From Bacillota bacterium (GTDB lineage Bacteria; Bacillota; Negativicutes; Sporomusales; CTSoil-080), in NCBI GenBank assembly GCA_017889635.1, contig JAGGAC010000014.1, positions 1 to 64,000 on the forward strand: a stretch of DNA of 64,000 nt, read 5' to 3'. Positions 20,112 through 30,686 of this stretch are shown here, one piece after another. Made by a program: the position numbers and the translations under genes. Position 1 is the first letter of the stretch, and the number at the start of each line of letters is the position of its first letter. The notes beneath the pieces were generated by a model. That model ran no database searches. It was not told the DNA's origin and worked only from the letters and a program-made list of their open reading frames with translations.

Positions 20112-21764
20112 TTACAGGCTGACATGGGCTTCATATTCGCCAAATACTCTGCGCAAAACACCGCAAATTTCTCCCAGCGTCCCATATACTTTGACCGCAT
20201 CAAGGATAAAGGGCAAGAGATTTATCTTTTCATCTTTAGCGGCCTTTTCCAATGCAACCAACTTTATCTGAAGTGCATTATTGTCTCGCTTCGCTCTAAG
20301 CTCCGCCAGTTTCTTTTTCTGCAATTCACCTACCGAAGCGTCTACCTGCAGTAGCCCTTCCAACGGCTTTTCCTCAATTTGAAACTGATTCACGCCGACA
20401 ATAACCCGGTTCTTTCTTTCCACTTCCATCTGCCACTTGTAGGCACTTTCTTGAATTTCCCTTTGAATATATCCTTTTTCAATAGCGACAACTGCACCGC
20501 CTATATCGTCAATCTTCTTTATGTAATCCCAACATTCTTGTTCAATTTTATTGGTTAGAGCCTCGATGTAATATGATCCGGCCAACGGATCAACTACATC
20601 GGCCAGGCCGCTTTCATATGCTACAATTTGCTGTGTCCGAAGCGCAGTCCGCACTGCATCCTCATTTGGCAGCGCCAGTGCTTCATCTTTAGAATTGGTA
20701 TGCAGCGACTGAGTTCCGCCAAGTACAGCCGCCGCAGTCTGAAGCGCGACACGCACAATGTTGTTCTCCGGCTGCTGAGCGGTAAGCATCGAACCAGCAG
20801 TTTGGGTATGAACCCGAAGCATCCATGATTTCGGATTAACAGCCCCAAAGCGTTCTTTCATAACCTTGGCCCAAACCCGGCGCGAAGCCCGAAACTTTGC
20901 CGCTTCTTCCAGTACATTGTTGTGAGCATTCCAAAAGAAGGATAGGCGGCCAGCAAAAGCATCGACATTTAAACCCGCCTTAATGGCGGCTTCAACATAA
21001 GCTATGCCGTCGGCAATGGTAAAGGCAATTTCCTGTACCGCCGTCGAGCCAGCTTCGCGGATATGGTAGCCGGAAATAGAGATAGTATTCCAATATGGAA
21101 CATTCTTTGAACAATACTCGAAGATATTGGTAATCAGCCGCATGGAGGGCTTTGGCGGAAAAATGTAGGTACCACGGGCAGCATATTCTTTCAAAATATC
21201 ATTTTGGATAGTCCCCTTAAGTTTATCAGCACTTACACCTTGCTTTTCCGCAACTGCAATATACATAGCCAACAACACCGCTGCCGGAGCATTGATGGTC
21301 ATCGATGTAGAAACTTTCCCCAAATCAATGCTGTCAAATAAAATTTCCATGTCAGCAAGCGAATCGATGGCCACCCCTACTTTACCAACCTCGCCGTCAG
21401 CAATGGGATCATCGGAATCATAGCCAATCTGCGTTGGCAAATCAAACGCACACGACAGGCCGGTCTGACCTTGGTCAAGAAGATATCGGTACCGATTGTT
21501 AGACTCTTCAGCCGTTGCAAACCCTGCGTACTGCCGCATAGTCCAAAATCGTCCGCGATACATAGTTGGCTGCACCCCACGAACATAAGGATAACTACCG
21601 GGAAATCCCAAATCGCGCACATAATCAAATCCTTCAAGATCCAACGGAGTATACACTCTTGGTTGAGCAAGATTCTGTCGTTCAGGATTTTTCGCTAACG
21701 ACTTTTCAGCTTTCATATTGTACTCGTCAAGCATATCCTTCAACGCTTCTTTAGCCATCATCAT
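20112..21764 (-). CDS. methylmalonyl-CoA mutase large subunit
   Basis: [73 protein letters not shown]. Confidence 0.97.
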   Translation of the reverse strand: MMMAKEALKDMLDEYNMKAEKSLAKNPERQNLAQPRVYTPLDLEGFDYVRDLGFPGSYPYVRGVQPTMYRGRFWTMRQYAGFATAEESNNRYRYLLDQGQTGLSCAFDLPTQIGYDSDDPIADGEVGKVGVAIDSLADMEILFDSIDLGKVSTSMTINAPAAVLLAMYIAVAEKQGVSADKLKGTIQNDILKEYAARGTYIFPPKPSMRLITNIFEYCSKNVPYWNTISISGYHIREAGSTAVQEIAFTIADGIAYVEAAIKAGLNVDAFAGRLSFFWNAHNNVLEEAAKFRASRRVWAKVMKERFGAVNPKSWMLRVHTQTAGSMLTAQQPENNIVRVALQTAAAVLGGTQSLHTNSKDEALALPNEDAVRTALRTQQIVAYESGLADVVDPLAGSYYIEALTNKIEQECWDYIKKIDDIGGAVVAIEKGYIQREIQESAYKWQMEVERKNRVIVGVNQFQIEEKPLEGLLQVDASVGELQKKKLAELRAKRDNNALQIKLVALEKAAKDEKINLLPFILDAVKVYGTLGEICGVLRRVFGEYEAHVSL

Positions 21765-21782
21765 AGCCTCCTTTACCTTGAT

Positions 21783-22127
21783 TTACGCTCCAATCTTAAC
21801 CGCCTTATCCTTTTCCATAACGTACCGGTTAAATATCTCTTTCATTGCTGTCATCAGTGCCCGTTTAGTTGATGTATGTACTCGCTCCTCAACCTCTTTA
21901 AGAATTTCATCTGCATTATTCAGCGATTTCCCTTTTATAATTTTGACAATAAATCCATTAGTCAGCTGACAATACATCGGCACCATACTATCAACGATTT
22001 CCCCTGTTTCCAGGTCAACCTCCATAACAAGAGTAATAAACTTATGGACTTCATAAATATCTGTGCCTTGTGGAACCTGAGCATGAGCTGCCAAAATATG
22101 GGTTTTACTCATCTTAATCCCTCCCAC
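21783..22127 (-). CDS. DUF3870-like protein (copy 1)
   Basis: ITLVMEVDLETGEIVDSMVPMYCQLTNGFIVKIIKGK..ERVHTSTKRALMTA; paralogous to 37812..38177. Confidence 0.75.
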   Translation of the reverse strand: MGGIKMSKTHILAAHAQVPQGTDIYEVHKFITLVMEVDLETGEIVDSMVPMYCQLTNGFIVKIIKGKSLNNADEILKEVEERVHTSTKRALMTAMKEIFNRYVMEKDKAVKIGA

Positions 22128-23355
22128 AAACCTCAGTAGCCATTTTTGTTGTCATTGTCCTGGGTTTATTTATATAAAAAGCTATAATACTACTAACTAA
22201 AGCAAGCACTGTAAGAAAGTAAAAACTACCTTCATAACTGCCGGTCATTGTTTTCACCCACCCGGTTAAGTATGGTCCAATCACCGAAGCTACCGCAATG
22301 CCTGTCGAAACCAGCCCAAAGTTAGCCCCAAAATGCTTTGTACCAAAGAATGCGCCAACTACTGCCGACACTTGAGGTATTGTACCTCCATAGCCAATAC
22401 CAATAAGAATCGCAGCAGCAATTAATCCACTCATCCCTAACACCGGCGGTAAAATTGCGAGCATAGCCATTCCTACAGCTGTAGTAATTGACGCTAGCAC
22501 CATCGCGAACTTTCTACCCATTTGATCAGCCAAATAACCAAATAGCACCCGGCCAAACGCGTTAAAAACTGCTAAAACCCCCATCGCAATTGCCGCCTGA
22601 TTAGCACTAATCCCCTGCTCTACCCCAAACGGTACAATATGCCCTAATGCAGTCTGCCCACCGGATACTACAAATAAATGCCATAACCATAGTCCCCAAA
22701 AAGCTGGCAGCACCAGTACATCCTTCCAGTTAAAATCTTTTTCAGCCTGAGCTGATGCTTTTGCTTCCGATAATTCGGCAGCTTCTTGCCACGCCAGTGG
22801 CGGATTACGTAATAGCTGCCCAGCAATAAGTATTACCGTCATACTTATTGCCGCCAGAATTCTGAATACAGCTCGCCAACTCATAAATTTGAAAAGCGGA
22901 GCAACCCAGATACCCAAAATCAAACTTCCTACACCAGTACCTACCATTAACAACCCTGTTACCAAACCACGTTTATCTGGAAACCACCGTACCACAGTAG
23001 CAATTGTACAATTATACAATACTCCAATTGCCAGACCACATAACAAGCTATAGGCAACATAAAGTTGAAAGAGGCTATTAATCCAAGAAGCAGACATTAA
23101 CCCCACGCCAAGTAAAATACCAGCAATTATCGAGACAGCTCGCGGCCCCTTATAGTCAATTAACGGCCCACCAAGCAATATCCCTCCTGCAAGAAAGATC
23201 ATCGCCAGGCTATAAACCAACGCAGTCTGATCCCGGCTCCATCCAAACTCCTGTTCTATTGGCAAAACAAACATTGACCAGGCGTCAAGAAACCCAACCA
23301 CAAGCATCATCACAAAGCCAATTACAACAAACCTCCATCGTCCACTAATATCCAT
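22114..23355 (-). CDS. MFS transporter, oxalate/formate antiporter (OFA)-like
   Basis: 12 TM pattern; RWFPDKRGLVTGLLMVGTGVGSL; FGRVLFGYLADQMGRK. Confidence 0.88.
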   Translation of the reverse strand: MDISGRWRFVVIGFVMMLVVGFLDAWSMFVLPIEQEFGWSRDQTALVYSLAMIFLAGGILLGGPLIDYKGPRAVSIIAGILLGVGLMSASWINSLFQLYVAYSLLCGLAIGVLYNCTIATVVRWFPDKRGLVTGLLMVGTGVGSLILGIWVAPLFKFMSWRAVFRILAAISMTVILIAGQLLRNPPLAWQEAAELSEAKASAQAEKDFNWKDVLVLPAFWGLWLWHLFVVSGGQTALGHIVPFGVEQGISANQAAIAMGVLAVFNAFGRVLFGYLADQMGRKFAMVLASITTAVGMAMLAILPPVLGMSGLIAAAILIGIGYGGTIPQVSAVVGAFFGTKHFGANFGLVSTGIAVASVIGPYLTGWVKTMTGSYEGSFYFLTVLALVSSIIAFYINKPRTMTTKMATEVCGRD

Positions 23356-23390
23356 AGCAGCGATCCTCTCTTTTGGTTGTAATGCTCTCT

Positions 23391-24581
23391 TTAGACTAGC
23401 TCAATAATATCCGCAATCCCCATTCCTCCGGCAATGCAGAGAGTTGACACCCCATATTTTACCTTCCGTTTTCGCATTTCATAAATCAGGGTAGTCAAAA
23501 CCCGCGCCCCTGAGCAGCCTAGCGGATGACCAAGGGCAATTGCACCGCCATTCACATTAACAATGCTTTCATTTAAGTCCAAATCTTTAATTACAGCGAG
23601 ACTTTGCGCCGCAAACGCCTCGTTAAGTTCGATCAAACCTATATCACCTAAAGTTAGCCCCGCCAATTTAAGCGCTTTCCTTGTGGCAGGAGCTGGCCCG
23701 ATCCCCATGACTTCCGGCGATACACCAGCAACTGCATGGCTACGTAAAACTGCCAGCGGTTTTAGATTTCTCTTTTGAGCTTCCTTAGCAGACATAACAA
23801 CCAGACAAGCTGCTCCATCATTACGTCCTGACGAATTTCCGGCCGTAACGGTGCCCCCGGACTTAAAGACCGCTTTTAGCTTTGCCAACTGCTCCAATGT
23901 TGTTTTCCGTGGGAACTCGTCAATATCAAAAAGAACCGGATCACCCTTCTTCTGCCTAACGGCGACAGTCACGGTTTCTTCCCGAAACCGCCCTTCTGTT
24001 ATAGCCTGTGCTGCCTTATTCTGACTGCCAAGCGCAAAACTATCCTGCTCCTCACGACTAATACTGTAGCGCTCCGCCAAATTTTCTGCCGTCAAACCCA
24101 TCGTTAGTTCGCCATATGTTTCTATTGGTTGCGATCGTGGCTGACTTTCGGTATTAGAATCAACAAGAACGGCGTTACCGGCACCGTAGCCATAGCGAGC
24201 GCCTCTGAGATAGTAGGGAGCATTGCTCATACTCTCCGTACCGCCGGCAACAATTATGTCGGCTTGACCAGACATAATTGCCTGCGCCGCGTTATTAACA
24301 GCCTGTAGACCGCTACCACATTGACGCATCACAGTATAAGCCGGCACCGCTATAGGAATACCAGCCTTTAACGCAGCAACCCTGGCAATATTGGGCGAAT
24401 CCGCGCTTTGCTTGGTCTGACCTAAAATCACCTCGTCAATTCTTTCAGGTTCTATCCCAGCTCTTTTCACGGCTTCGCTAATAACTATTTGCGCCAATTC
24501 TTCAGGCGGAACGGTTTTAAGCGTTCCACCGATTCTGCCGATGGCAGTTCTAACAGCACTAACTATTACAACATCTTGCAT
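23391..24581 (-). CDS. acetyl-CoA C-acyltransferase (thiolase)
   Basis: VMRQCGSGLQAVNNAAQAI, GGTESMSNAPYYLR, NVNGGAIALGHPLGCSGARVLTTL, CIAGGMG. Confidence 0.96.
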   Translation of the reverse strand: MQDVVIVSAVRTAIGRIGGTLKTVPPEELAQIVISEAVKRAGIEPERIDEVILGQTKQSADSPNIARVAALKAGIPIAVPAYTVMRQCGSGLQAVNNAAQAIMSGQADIIVAGGTESMSNAPYYLRGARYGYGAGNAVLVDSNTESQPRSQPIETYGELTMGLTAENLAERYSISREEQDSFALGSQNKAAQAITEGRFREETVTVAVRQKKGDPVLFDIDEFPRKTTLEQLAKLKAVFKSGGTVTAGNSSGRNDGAACLVVMSAKEAQKRNLKPLAVLRSHAVAGVSPEVMGIGPAPATRKALKLAGLTLGDIGLIELNEAFAAQSLAVIKDLDLNESIVNVNGGAIALGHPLGCSGARVLTTLIYEMRKRKVKYGVSTLCIAGGMGIADIIELV

Positions 24582-24608
24582 GATAACCTCCGTATATTCT
24601 GAAAGCTT

Positions 24609-25457
24609 TTATTTGGCTTTAAGGACAAGCTCACCCACATTTTGACTCGCATGAGTTCGCACGGTAAGCTCAATTGGATAATATCCCTCATATTCAGCCT
24701 TAATGGTATAATCAGTATTTCTGGCCAGGCCCTTGAATTCAAAATCACCAAAGAAATCCGTTTGTACCTCAATTACTTTGTCTTCTCCGTTAGCCTTCAG
24801 GGTAACCTTAGCCCCCTTTACGCAATCGCATTGCCTGTCAGACAAGATCACTTCTCCGGCAATAAAGGGCTTGGGAATACCAATATATTTTGTACTTGGC
24901 CTAGTACCTAACTCAGACTTGAAGCTCTTAACCTTATCAGCTTTTGCGACCAACAACTTAGAAATCTCGCTATCAGCATCGTCTAAATCACCAAATACCA
25001 ACGCGCCAGTAGGGCAACACTCCGCGCACCGAACTGTTTTTTCGCCATTGTCCAACATGTGAACGCACAAAGTACATTTTTGAGGTATACTCTTTTCCTC
25101 GTTCCAAAAAATCGCGCCATAGGGACAGGCATTTACGATATCCTTGCGGCCAATCGCTTTTTTCGGGTCGATAATAACAATTCCATCGCTGCGTCTATAA
25201 ACCGCATCTGCGTTGTTTGATGTAATACAATGCGGATTTACACAATGTTGGCACATCACAGGAATGTAATCCACCTTAATCTTCGTCCCTGTTCCATGTT
25301 CGACTTCCTTTAATTGTATCCACTTATGCCCCTCATTTGGCTGTGCAGCCGAAGTCGGATAGTAATCATTTCCGATATACTCATCCTTACAGGCAAGAAA
25401 GCAGGAATGACAGCCAGTACATTTTTCGACATCCACAACAATCCCATATCTAGCCAT
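24609..25457 (-). CDS. 4Fe-4S subunit of pyrogallol-phloroglucinol transhydroxylase-like enzyme, with C-terminal Cna/transthyretin-like domain
   Basis: CTGCHSCFLACKDEY, CQHCVNPHC, CTLCVHML..CAECCPTGAL; C-terminal GEVILSDRQCDCVKGAKVTLKANGE..TDFFGDFEFKGL. Confidence 0.82.
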   Translation of the reverse strand: MARYGIVVDVEKCTGCHSCFLACKDEYIGNDYYPTSAAQPNEGHKWIQLKEVEHGTGTKIKVDYIPVMCQHCVNPHCITSNNADAVYRRSDGIVIIDPKKAIGRKDIVNACPYGAIFWNEEKSIPQKCTLCVHMLDNGEKTVRCAECCPTGALVFGDLDDADSEISKLLVAKADKVKSFKSELGTRPSTKYIGIPKPFIAGEVILSDRQCDCVKGAKVTLKANGEDKVIEVQTDFFGDFEFKGLARNTDYTIKAEYEGYYPIELTVRTHASQNVGELVLKAK

Positions 25458-27987
25458 TTCTTAAATCCTCCCACTTTCGAAGCTCGCATAAGCATGAGTT
25501 AGGAGTCATACCTGCTGCGTGCTTTGATAATAGTTTCGATGCGGTCAGCAAATTAACACATCCTGCTTTGTCCGTCGACCCCGGCTGTCCAGGCACCAAA
25601 GGATCATATTTTGCCGAACAACCATAACTGTGCAATACACCTGCCGGCACTCGCTCGGTCACCTGGGCAATACAAAGCACCGAGCCCCGGTCGTTGTAAA
25701 GCTCCACAATATCTCCGTCAATAACGTTCCGCGCCTTGGCGTCCACCGGATTAATCCGCACAGGCCACCAATAATAACCTTCCTTTTCCACCCTATGCAA
25801 AGCTATCTCGTTGAGCCAGGGAGTATGGTTATCATAATGAGTATGGAAGGAAAATCTTGGATGAGGCATAATTATCTGCAGCTGGTATTTGTCATGAGCT
25901 TCACTGAAATACCCTTCCCAGGAGGGAATAAAGTGCGGCACAATAGGCCGCTCCATATCATCAGGCATATTCTGGCGCAGGCTTTCGGCGGCAAATTCAA
26001 TTTTTCCTGAATAAGTTCCTAGTTCTTTCGCTTTTTCAGTACCCCGTTTGGAATTGCCGGTATCAGGAGTGTCGCACTCCCGGCCTTCGGCGTACCAGCG
26101 CATACCCGGCGTGGATTCATACTTATCAGGAACTGGTATAATATAGTAGCCCCGTTTGTCAAACTCTTCCCAAGAAATATCTTTAGCAATATCAGAAGAC
26201 TCAAAAAACAGTCGTGCCCAATCGTCTTCGTTATTGCCCTCAGTGTAAAGTTCCTTCATTCCTAGCCGATCTGCCAACAGCGTGAAAATTTCGTAGTCGG
26301 CTTTGGATTCGCCCAGTGGCTCAATACATTTTTGCTCTCGGACAATAACCCGGTAGTTATTTCCAATATGCGCATTTGTTGTATATCCACCGCACGCCGC
26401 CCATTCTCCAAGGTCGTTGCGTTCAAGATTAGTACATGCCGGCAGAATAATATCAGCAAATTTTGCTTCACTCCCATACCAGCAGTCCTGATTAACCACA
26501 AATTCCAATTTGTCACTCTGATACATTTTTACCCATTTATTGGTATCAGACATTGTACCCATAAATGAACCGCCGTACCGATAAAACATTTTCACCGTCG
26601 AATGACCTTCCATAGGATATACATTATGAATAAATTGCTGATCAAGGGTTTGACCGCAAAAACCGTCGCCCCAGAAATCCTCCTTGCCAGTCATAATAGC
26701 TTCAGGCAAGGTCAGACGGAACAGCCGCTGTTTTGTTTTGTTTTGCAACGACAGCTTGATTTTAGCAATATTAGATTTGCCCATCTGGCCCCGTGGTTCA
26801 GCGTAACCAGGGAACCAAGTATTAGAATCCGCTGGCGCCCCCATTGTAGTGCCCCAAATTGAAACCCCAGGCTTGCCCAATCCCTGCATTGCCTGCAAAA
26901 GCACCATCATCCGCGCCCATTCGGTGCCATACGCCGTGCGGCATGCGCTTCCCTGGCCTCCTCGGCAGCCGCTGCTCAGACACGTTCTTTTAGCGGCCCA
27001 TTCCCTGGCAAGCGCTCTGATTTTACGTGCCGGAATGCCCGATTCTGCTTCAGCCCATTCCGGCGTCTTGACAAAACCGTTATCGCTTTCTCCAAGAATG
27101 TATTGCCTAAACTCCTCAAAACCAATAGTTTTTTCCGCAACATATTCCTTATCATAAAGATCCTCAGTTATCCACACATAAGCAATTGCCATCGCAAGCG
27201 CTGTATCGGAACCCGGGCGCGGCGGCAGCCATGTTCCGTCCATTGCGGCGGCAGTATAATTGTAAAACGGATCAATAAAAACCGTCTTTATTCCTTTTTC
27301 CTTGAGCCATACCCGCCAAATAGCCGATTCCTGTCCACTGTATGTACCACGGGTAGTATCTGGATCATTAGACCAAAAAACAATCATTTCGGTATTCTTC
27401 AAAGCATCTTCCAAGAGGTCAAACTGTTCTGGCATTCCCAGACGCCACTGGAAACCATAAGTATGAGTAGCACCCCAGTGCCATCCTTCCCAACTATCCG
27501 GATTATCAAGAATCGGTGTATAGTTGAGCATATTCATAAACCGAGAAAACGGACCCATCTTATACCCGACAATCCCCCAGTTATGATGAGACGAAGTCAT
27601 CCCGGTAATGGAGGAACCGCCATAGGCGTCAGTCAATCTTTTGATTTCACCGGAAACAATATTCAGAGCCTCATCCCAGCTGATCCGTACATAATCGGAT
27701 TTACCGCGATTTTGGGGGTTGCGCTCGCCATTCGGGTCAAAGTCCACCCGTTTGAGCGGATATAAAATACGATTATGTGGCTCAAACCGGTTTCTTTCCG
27801 CATGACCCGGCGGCGCCAAGCGAAAAGCCTTAGGTGGTGAATATCTTTTGCCGCCAGCTTCAATAACCCAGGGCTTCAATTCTTCTTCCGGCACTTGCAA
27901 CGGCCGAATACGGACGATTTTACCATCCTTAACATAAACCGAAATAGGACCTCCATTGGTCATATTCGTAAATACCTGTTCTGCCAT
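25450..27987 (-). CDS. molybdopterin large subunit, pyrogallol-phloroglucinol transhydroxylase-like
   Basis: TGMTSSHHNWGIVGYKMG, PILDNPDSWEGWHWGATHTYGFQWRLGMPEQFDLLEDALKN, DPDTTRGTYSGQESAIWRVWLKE; layout matches the Pelobacter transhydroxylase from memory; start taken at MAEQVF. Confidence 0.8.
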   Translation of the reverse strand: MAEQVFTNMTNGGPISVYVKDGKIVRIRPLQVPEEELKPWVIEAGGKRYSPPKAFRLAPPGHAERNRFEPHNRILYPLKRVDFDPNGERNPQNRGKSDYVRISWDEALNIVSGEIKRLTDAYGGSSITGMTSSHHNWGIVGYKMGPFSRFMNMLNYTPILDNPDSWEGWHWGATHTYGFQWRLGMPEQFDLLEDALKNTEMIVFWSNDPDTTRGTYSGQESAIWRVWLKEKGIKTVFIDPFYNYTAAAMDGTWLPPRPGSDTALAMAIAYVWITEDLYDKEYVAEKTIGFEEFRQYILGESDNGFVKTPEWAEAESGIPARKIRALAREWAAKRTCLSSGCRGGQGSACRTAYGTEWARMMVLLQAMQGLGKPGVSIWGTTMGAPADSNTWFPGYAEPRGQMGKSNIAKIKLSLQNKTKQRLFRLTLPEAIMTGKEDFWGDGFCGQTLDQQFIHNVYPMEGHSTVKMFYRYGGSFMGTMSDTNKWVKMYQSDKLEFVVNQDCWYGSEAKFADIILPACTNLERNDLGEWAACGGYTTNAHIGNNYRVIVREQKCIEPLGESKADYEIFTLLADRLGMKELYTEGNNEDDWARLFFESSDIAKDISWEEFDKRGYYIIPVPDKYESTPGMRWYAEGRECDTPDTGNSKRGTEKAKELGTYSGKIEFAAESLRQNMPDDMERPIVPHFIPSWEGYFSEAHDKYQLQIIMPHPRFSFHTHYDNHTPWLNEIALHRVEKEGYYWWPVRINPVDAKARNVIDGDIVELYNDRGSVLCIAQVTERVPAGVLHSYGCSAKYDPLVPGQPGSTDKAGCVNLLTASKLLSKHAAGMTPNSCLCELRKWEDLRNG

Positions 27988-28051
27988 CTCGAACATTGCC
28001 TCCTTTACTTTGCTATAGCCACATACAAATACTTTCAAAAAGCACAGCCAG

Positions 28052-28381
28052 CTATTTCGGCGCAAACAACACAGTCTTTGGCTTATTCTCCATTTCCTTG
28101 ACCAGCTCGGTCAGTTCCCCATATTTCATGCAATCTGCCTGGCAATGCTTTACACAAGAGGGACGCTCACCATTTACCGTTCGATTGGCACATAAGTTAC
28201 ATAGCTCCGTAGGAAAGGGGAGATAATTAATTTCCACTTTATCTAAGGACTCGAGAACTATTTCGTTTACCTTGATGCCCCACAGTCCAGCGGGGTAACT
28301 ATTTTCTTGCTTACAAGCCACCTCGCAAGTGTGACACCCGGTGCAAAATTCATAGTCAATGAATAAACCTTTTCTTCCCAT
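28052..28381 (-). CDS. short 4Fe-4S electron-transfer subunit of a Mo oxidoreductase
   Basis: CTGCHTCEVACKQEN and CNLC..CVKHCQADCMKYG. Confidence 0.85.
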   Translation of the reverse strand: MGRKGLFIDYEFCTGCHTCEVACKQENSYPAGLWGIKVNEIVLESLDKVEINYLPFPTELCNLCANRTVNGERPSCVKHCQADCMKYGELTELVKEMENKPKTVLFAPK

Positions 28382-28382
28382 C

Positions 28383-30623
28383 CTACTCCACCGCCCCGTT
28401 TGCCTTTTTGACCCTTACCAGCGCAGTCTTATAAGCCCCGCCACCATAACCTGATTTCGCTCCAGGTCCAATATGAACCAGCTTGTTACAGTTAATATCC
28501 CAAATACCAAATAAATTCGGCTCACAGCCGTCTTCCTCCGGCAGCCACCATCCGTGCGGCACACTAATCACTTTCGGATGAACAATCGGCGTAACTTTCG
28601 CCTTACGTTTGATAGAGCCGCGGTCATTTTCGATAACCACCCATTCACCGTCATCAATCCCGACTTGTTCGGCAACGCTCGGATGGATCTCTACAATCGG
28701 ATAAGGATCACATTCCCTAAGCCAGGGAATCATTCGATGTTCCGAGTGAAAGTAAACGGATGACCGCCGACCAGTAACCATAACCAAGGGATACTTCTTA
28801 TAGACTTCTGGCGTCCGCACCTCACTTTCCGGCGGTTCAGAATAATACGGCAGAGAATCAAGTCCCCATTCCTCATAGCTCTTACTTGCAAACTCCACCT
28901 TACCAGTCGGAGTTCGAAACCCTGGCTTGCCGTCCGGTCTTAAAAGCCCCTTCTCATAACGGCGGTATGGCCTTGACGCCGAGTTTTCCGGCGGCATAAT
29001 CCACCCCCCCTGCGCCTTGAGTTCGTCATAGGTCAATCCGCAGGGTTTTAGTCGATCATTAATCAGATCTTTAACTGACCCATAACGTTTCGCAAGCTCA
29101 GGGTTAAACCTCTTCGCCAATTCCAAATTAATTTCCCAGTCGGAGCGACATTCGCCAACCTCTACCGCCGGAACAATAACCTGCAATGGAACCCACCATG
29201 ACCTAAAGCTTTCCTTTTCAGCAATTGAAGCTACCGGCAAAACAATATCGGCTACCGCCATGGTCGTAGGATTATGGAATAGATCAGCAACAACAACGAA
29301 CTCCATCTTCTTTAACGCTTCATAGTGAAGCGCAGTATCAGCAGCCTGCCCACCCAAAACATTGCTTGTTTGAATCCAGCAAGCCTTAATCGGATATGGA
29401 TCGCCGGTCAACATTTGTTTGACCGCCAAATCCGGCTGGGCCCAGCCCCGAAAATTTCGCACCATAGCAAATTCTTTCGCGCCAATTCGTTTCTCGTTTA
29501 GACGCCTTACAAATTCCTCACCGTATAGTTCATGCATTTCCTGGGTAGAAAATGGATAGGTCGTAACACCATAGGCAGGTCTGGCAATAACATTGCCACC
29601 AGGAACATCTAGGTTCCCTGTCAGACACCAAAGATGCGCAATAGCCTGCGCGACAGTCGAACCTTCCGGGCACTTGTCAATCGGTACACCCCACTGGATA
29701 GCCGCAGGCTTGGCCGAAGCGTATAACCTTGCCGCCGCAATAATATCCGCTTCAGGTATCCAGGTTATCGCTGCTACTTTCTGTGGAGGATATTCGGCAG
29801 CACGTCGTTTCAAATCATCAAAGCCTTCAGTCCAATTTTTCACAAACTCCTGATCATATAAATCCTCAGAAATTATTACATTGATCATTCCCATCGCCAA
29901 AGCCCCATCAGTTCCCGGCCTAATTTGTAAAAATTTTTCTGACCGCGAAGCAAACCAAGTCCAGCGTGGATCAACAACAATCAGCTTAGAACCCCGTTTC
30001 ATACAGTCAACTATCCAATGACCGAAAAATCCGTCTGGACACCCCGGCATCGGATTTTGCCCCCAAATAATAATCACCTTAGGAACCTCGTACTCTGGAT
30101 CGGCATAGCGTTTTTCTGAAAACTGCCCGGCGTCAAGCACTGCATAATCACCGTGGGTAGCCATCATTGCCCCCAGCCGAGGTGTGTAACAAGAATGCCC
30201 CGCCAGCCCGAGCTGAATCCAGTTAGGGCTACCATAGGAATAAGCCAGAAAAGATATCGGTCCGCCGATATCCCGCCCTGTCCCCTGGCAGAACAACACC
30301 GATTCCGGTCCATATTCTGCTTTAATATTGCTGAATTTTTCCTCAACAGTATCCAGAGCCTCATCCCAAGTAATACGTTCGAACTTCCCTTCGCCCCGCG
30401 CTCCCACTCTTTTTAGGGGATACGTTATCCGATCAGGGTGATACATATATTGCGTTAATGCCAACAGCCTTGGACAAGCTCTACCTTGACTAAAAGGATG
30501 ATTTTCATCACCTTCCACCTTGACAACCTTTCCATTCTTAATATAGAGCTTAACGCCACATCCCCCGTGACATCCCGGACCAGGTGACCAAGCCGTAGTT
30601 GTTACAACATTGTCGTAGCCCAT
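28383..30623 (-). CDS. molybdopterin-dependent oxidoreductase, DMSO reductase superfamily
   Basis: GCHGGCGVKLYIKNGKVVKVEGDENHPFSQGRACPR; GHSCYTPR; RPGTDGALAMGMINVI; C-terminal molybdopterin dinucleotide-binding region. Confidence 0.93.
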   Translation of the reverse strand: MGYDNVVTTTAWSPGPGCHGGCGVKLYIKNGKVVKVEGDENHPFSQGRACPRLLALTQYMYHPDRITYPLKRVGARGEGKFERITWDEALDTVEEKFSNIKAEYGPESVLFCQGTGRDIGGPISFLAYSYGSPNWIQLGLAGHSCYTPRLGAMMATHGDYAVLDAGQFSEKRYADPEYEVPKVIIIWGQNPMPGCPDGFFGHWIVDCMKRGSKLIVVDPRWTWFASRSEKFLQIRPGTDGALAMGMINVIISEDLYDQEFVKNWTEGFDDLKRRAAEYPPQKVAAITWIPEADIIAAARLYASAKPAAIQWGVPIDKCPEGSTVAQAIAHLWCLTGNLDVPGGNVIARPAYGVTTYPFSTQEMHELYGEEFVRRLNEKRIGAKEFAMVRNFRGWAQPDLAVKQMLTGDPYPIKACWIQTSNVLGGQAADTALHYEALKKMEFVVVADLFHNPTTMAVADIVLPVASIAEKESFRSWWVPLQVIVPAVEVGECRSDWEINLELAKRFNPELAKRYGSVKDLINDRLKPCGLTYDELKAQGGWIMPPENSASRPYRRYEKGLLRPDGKPGFRTPTGKVEFASKSYEEWGLDSLPYYSEPPESEVRTPEVYKKYPLVMVTGRRSSVYFHSEHRMIPWLRECDPYPIVEIHPSVAEQVGIDDGEWVVIENDRGSIKRKAKVTPIVHPKVISVPHGWWLPEEDGCEPNLFGIWDINCNKLVHIGPGAKSGYGGGAYKTALVRVKKANGAVE

Positions 30624-30686
30624 TGCTACTCTCCCCTGCTAAATAATTTCGCCCTTTTATCGTACTTATTAATTACACTTAGACTA

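Noticed and set aside
22114-22140. Overlap between the OFA transporter stop and the DUF3870 start as a frameshift
   Set aside because: The track start for DUF3870 is at an upstream ATG; starting at MSKTHILAAHA removes the overlap, normal operon packing.
27103-27765. 220-aa plus-strand ORF, and similar long plus-strand ORFs at 15568..16065, 32277..32777 and 47436..47975
   Set aside because: All lie antisense inside well-supported conserved genes; codon-frame shadows.
28052-28381. Short 109-aa Fe-S subunit as another truncated gene
   Set aside because: Start, stop and Cys motifs are coherent and it is packed between neighbours; a naturally short subunit is as likely as a deletion.
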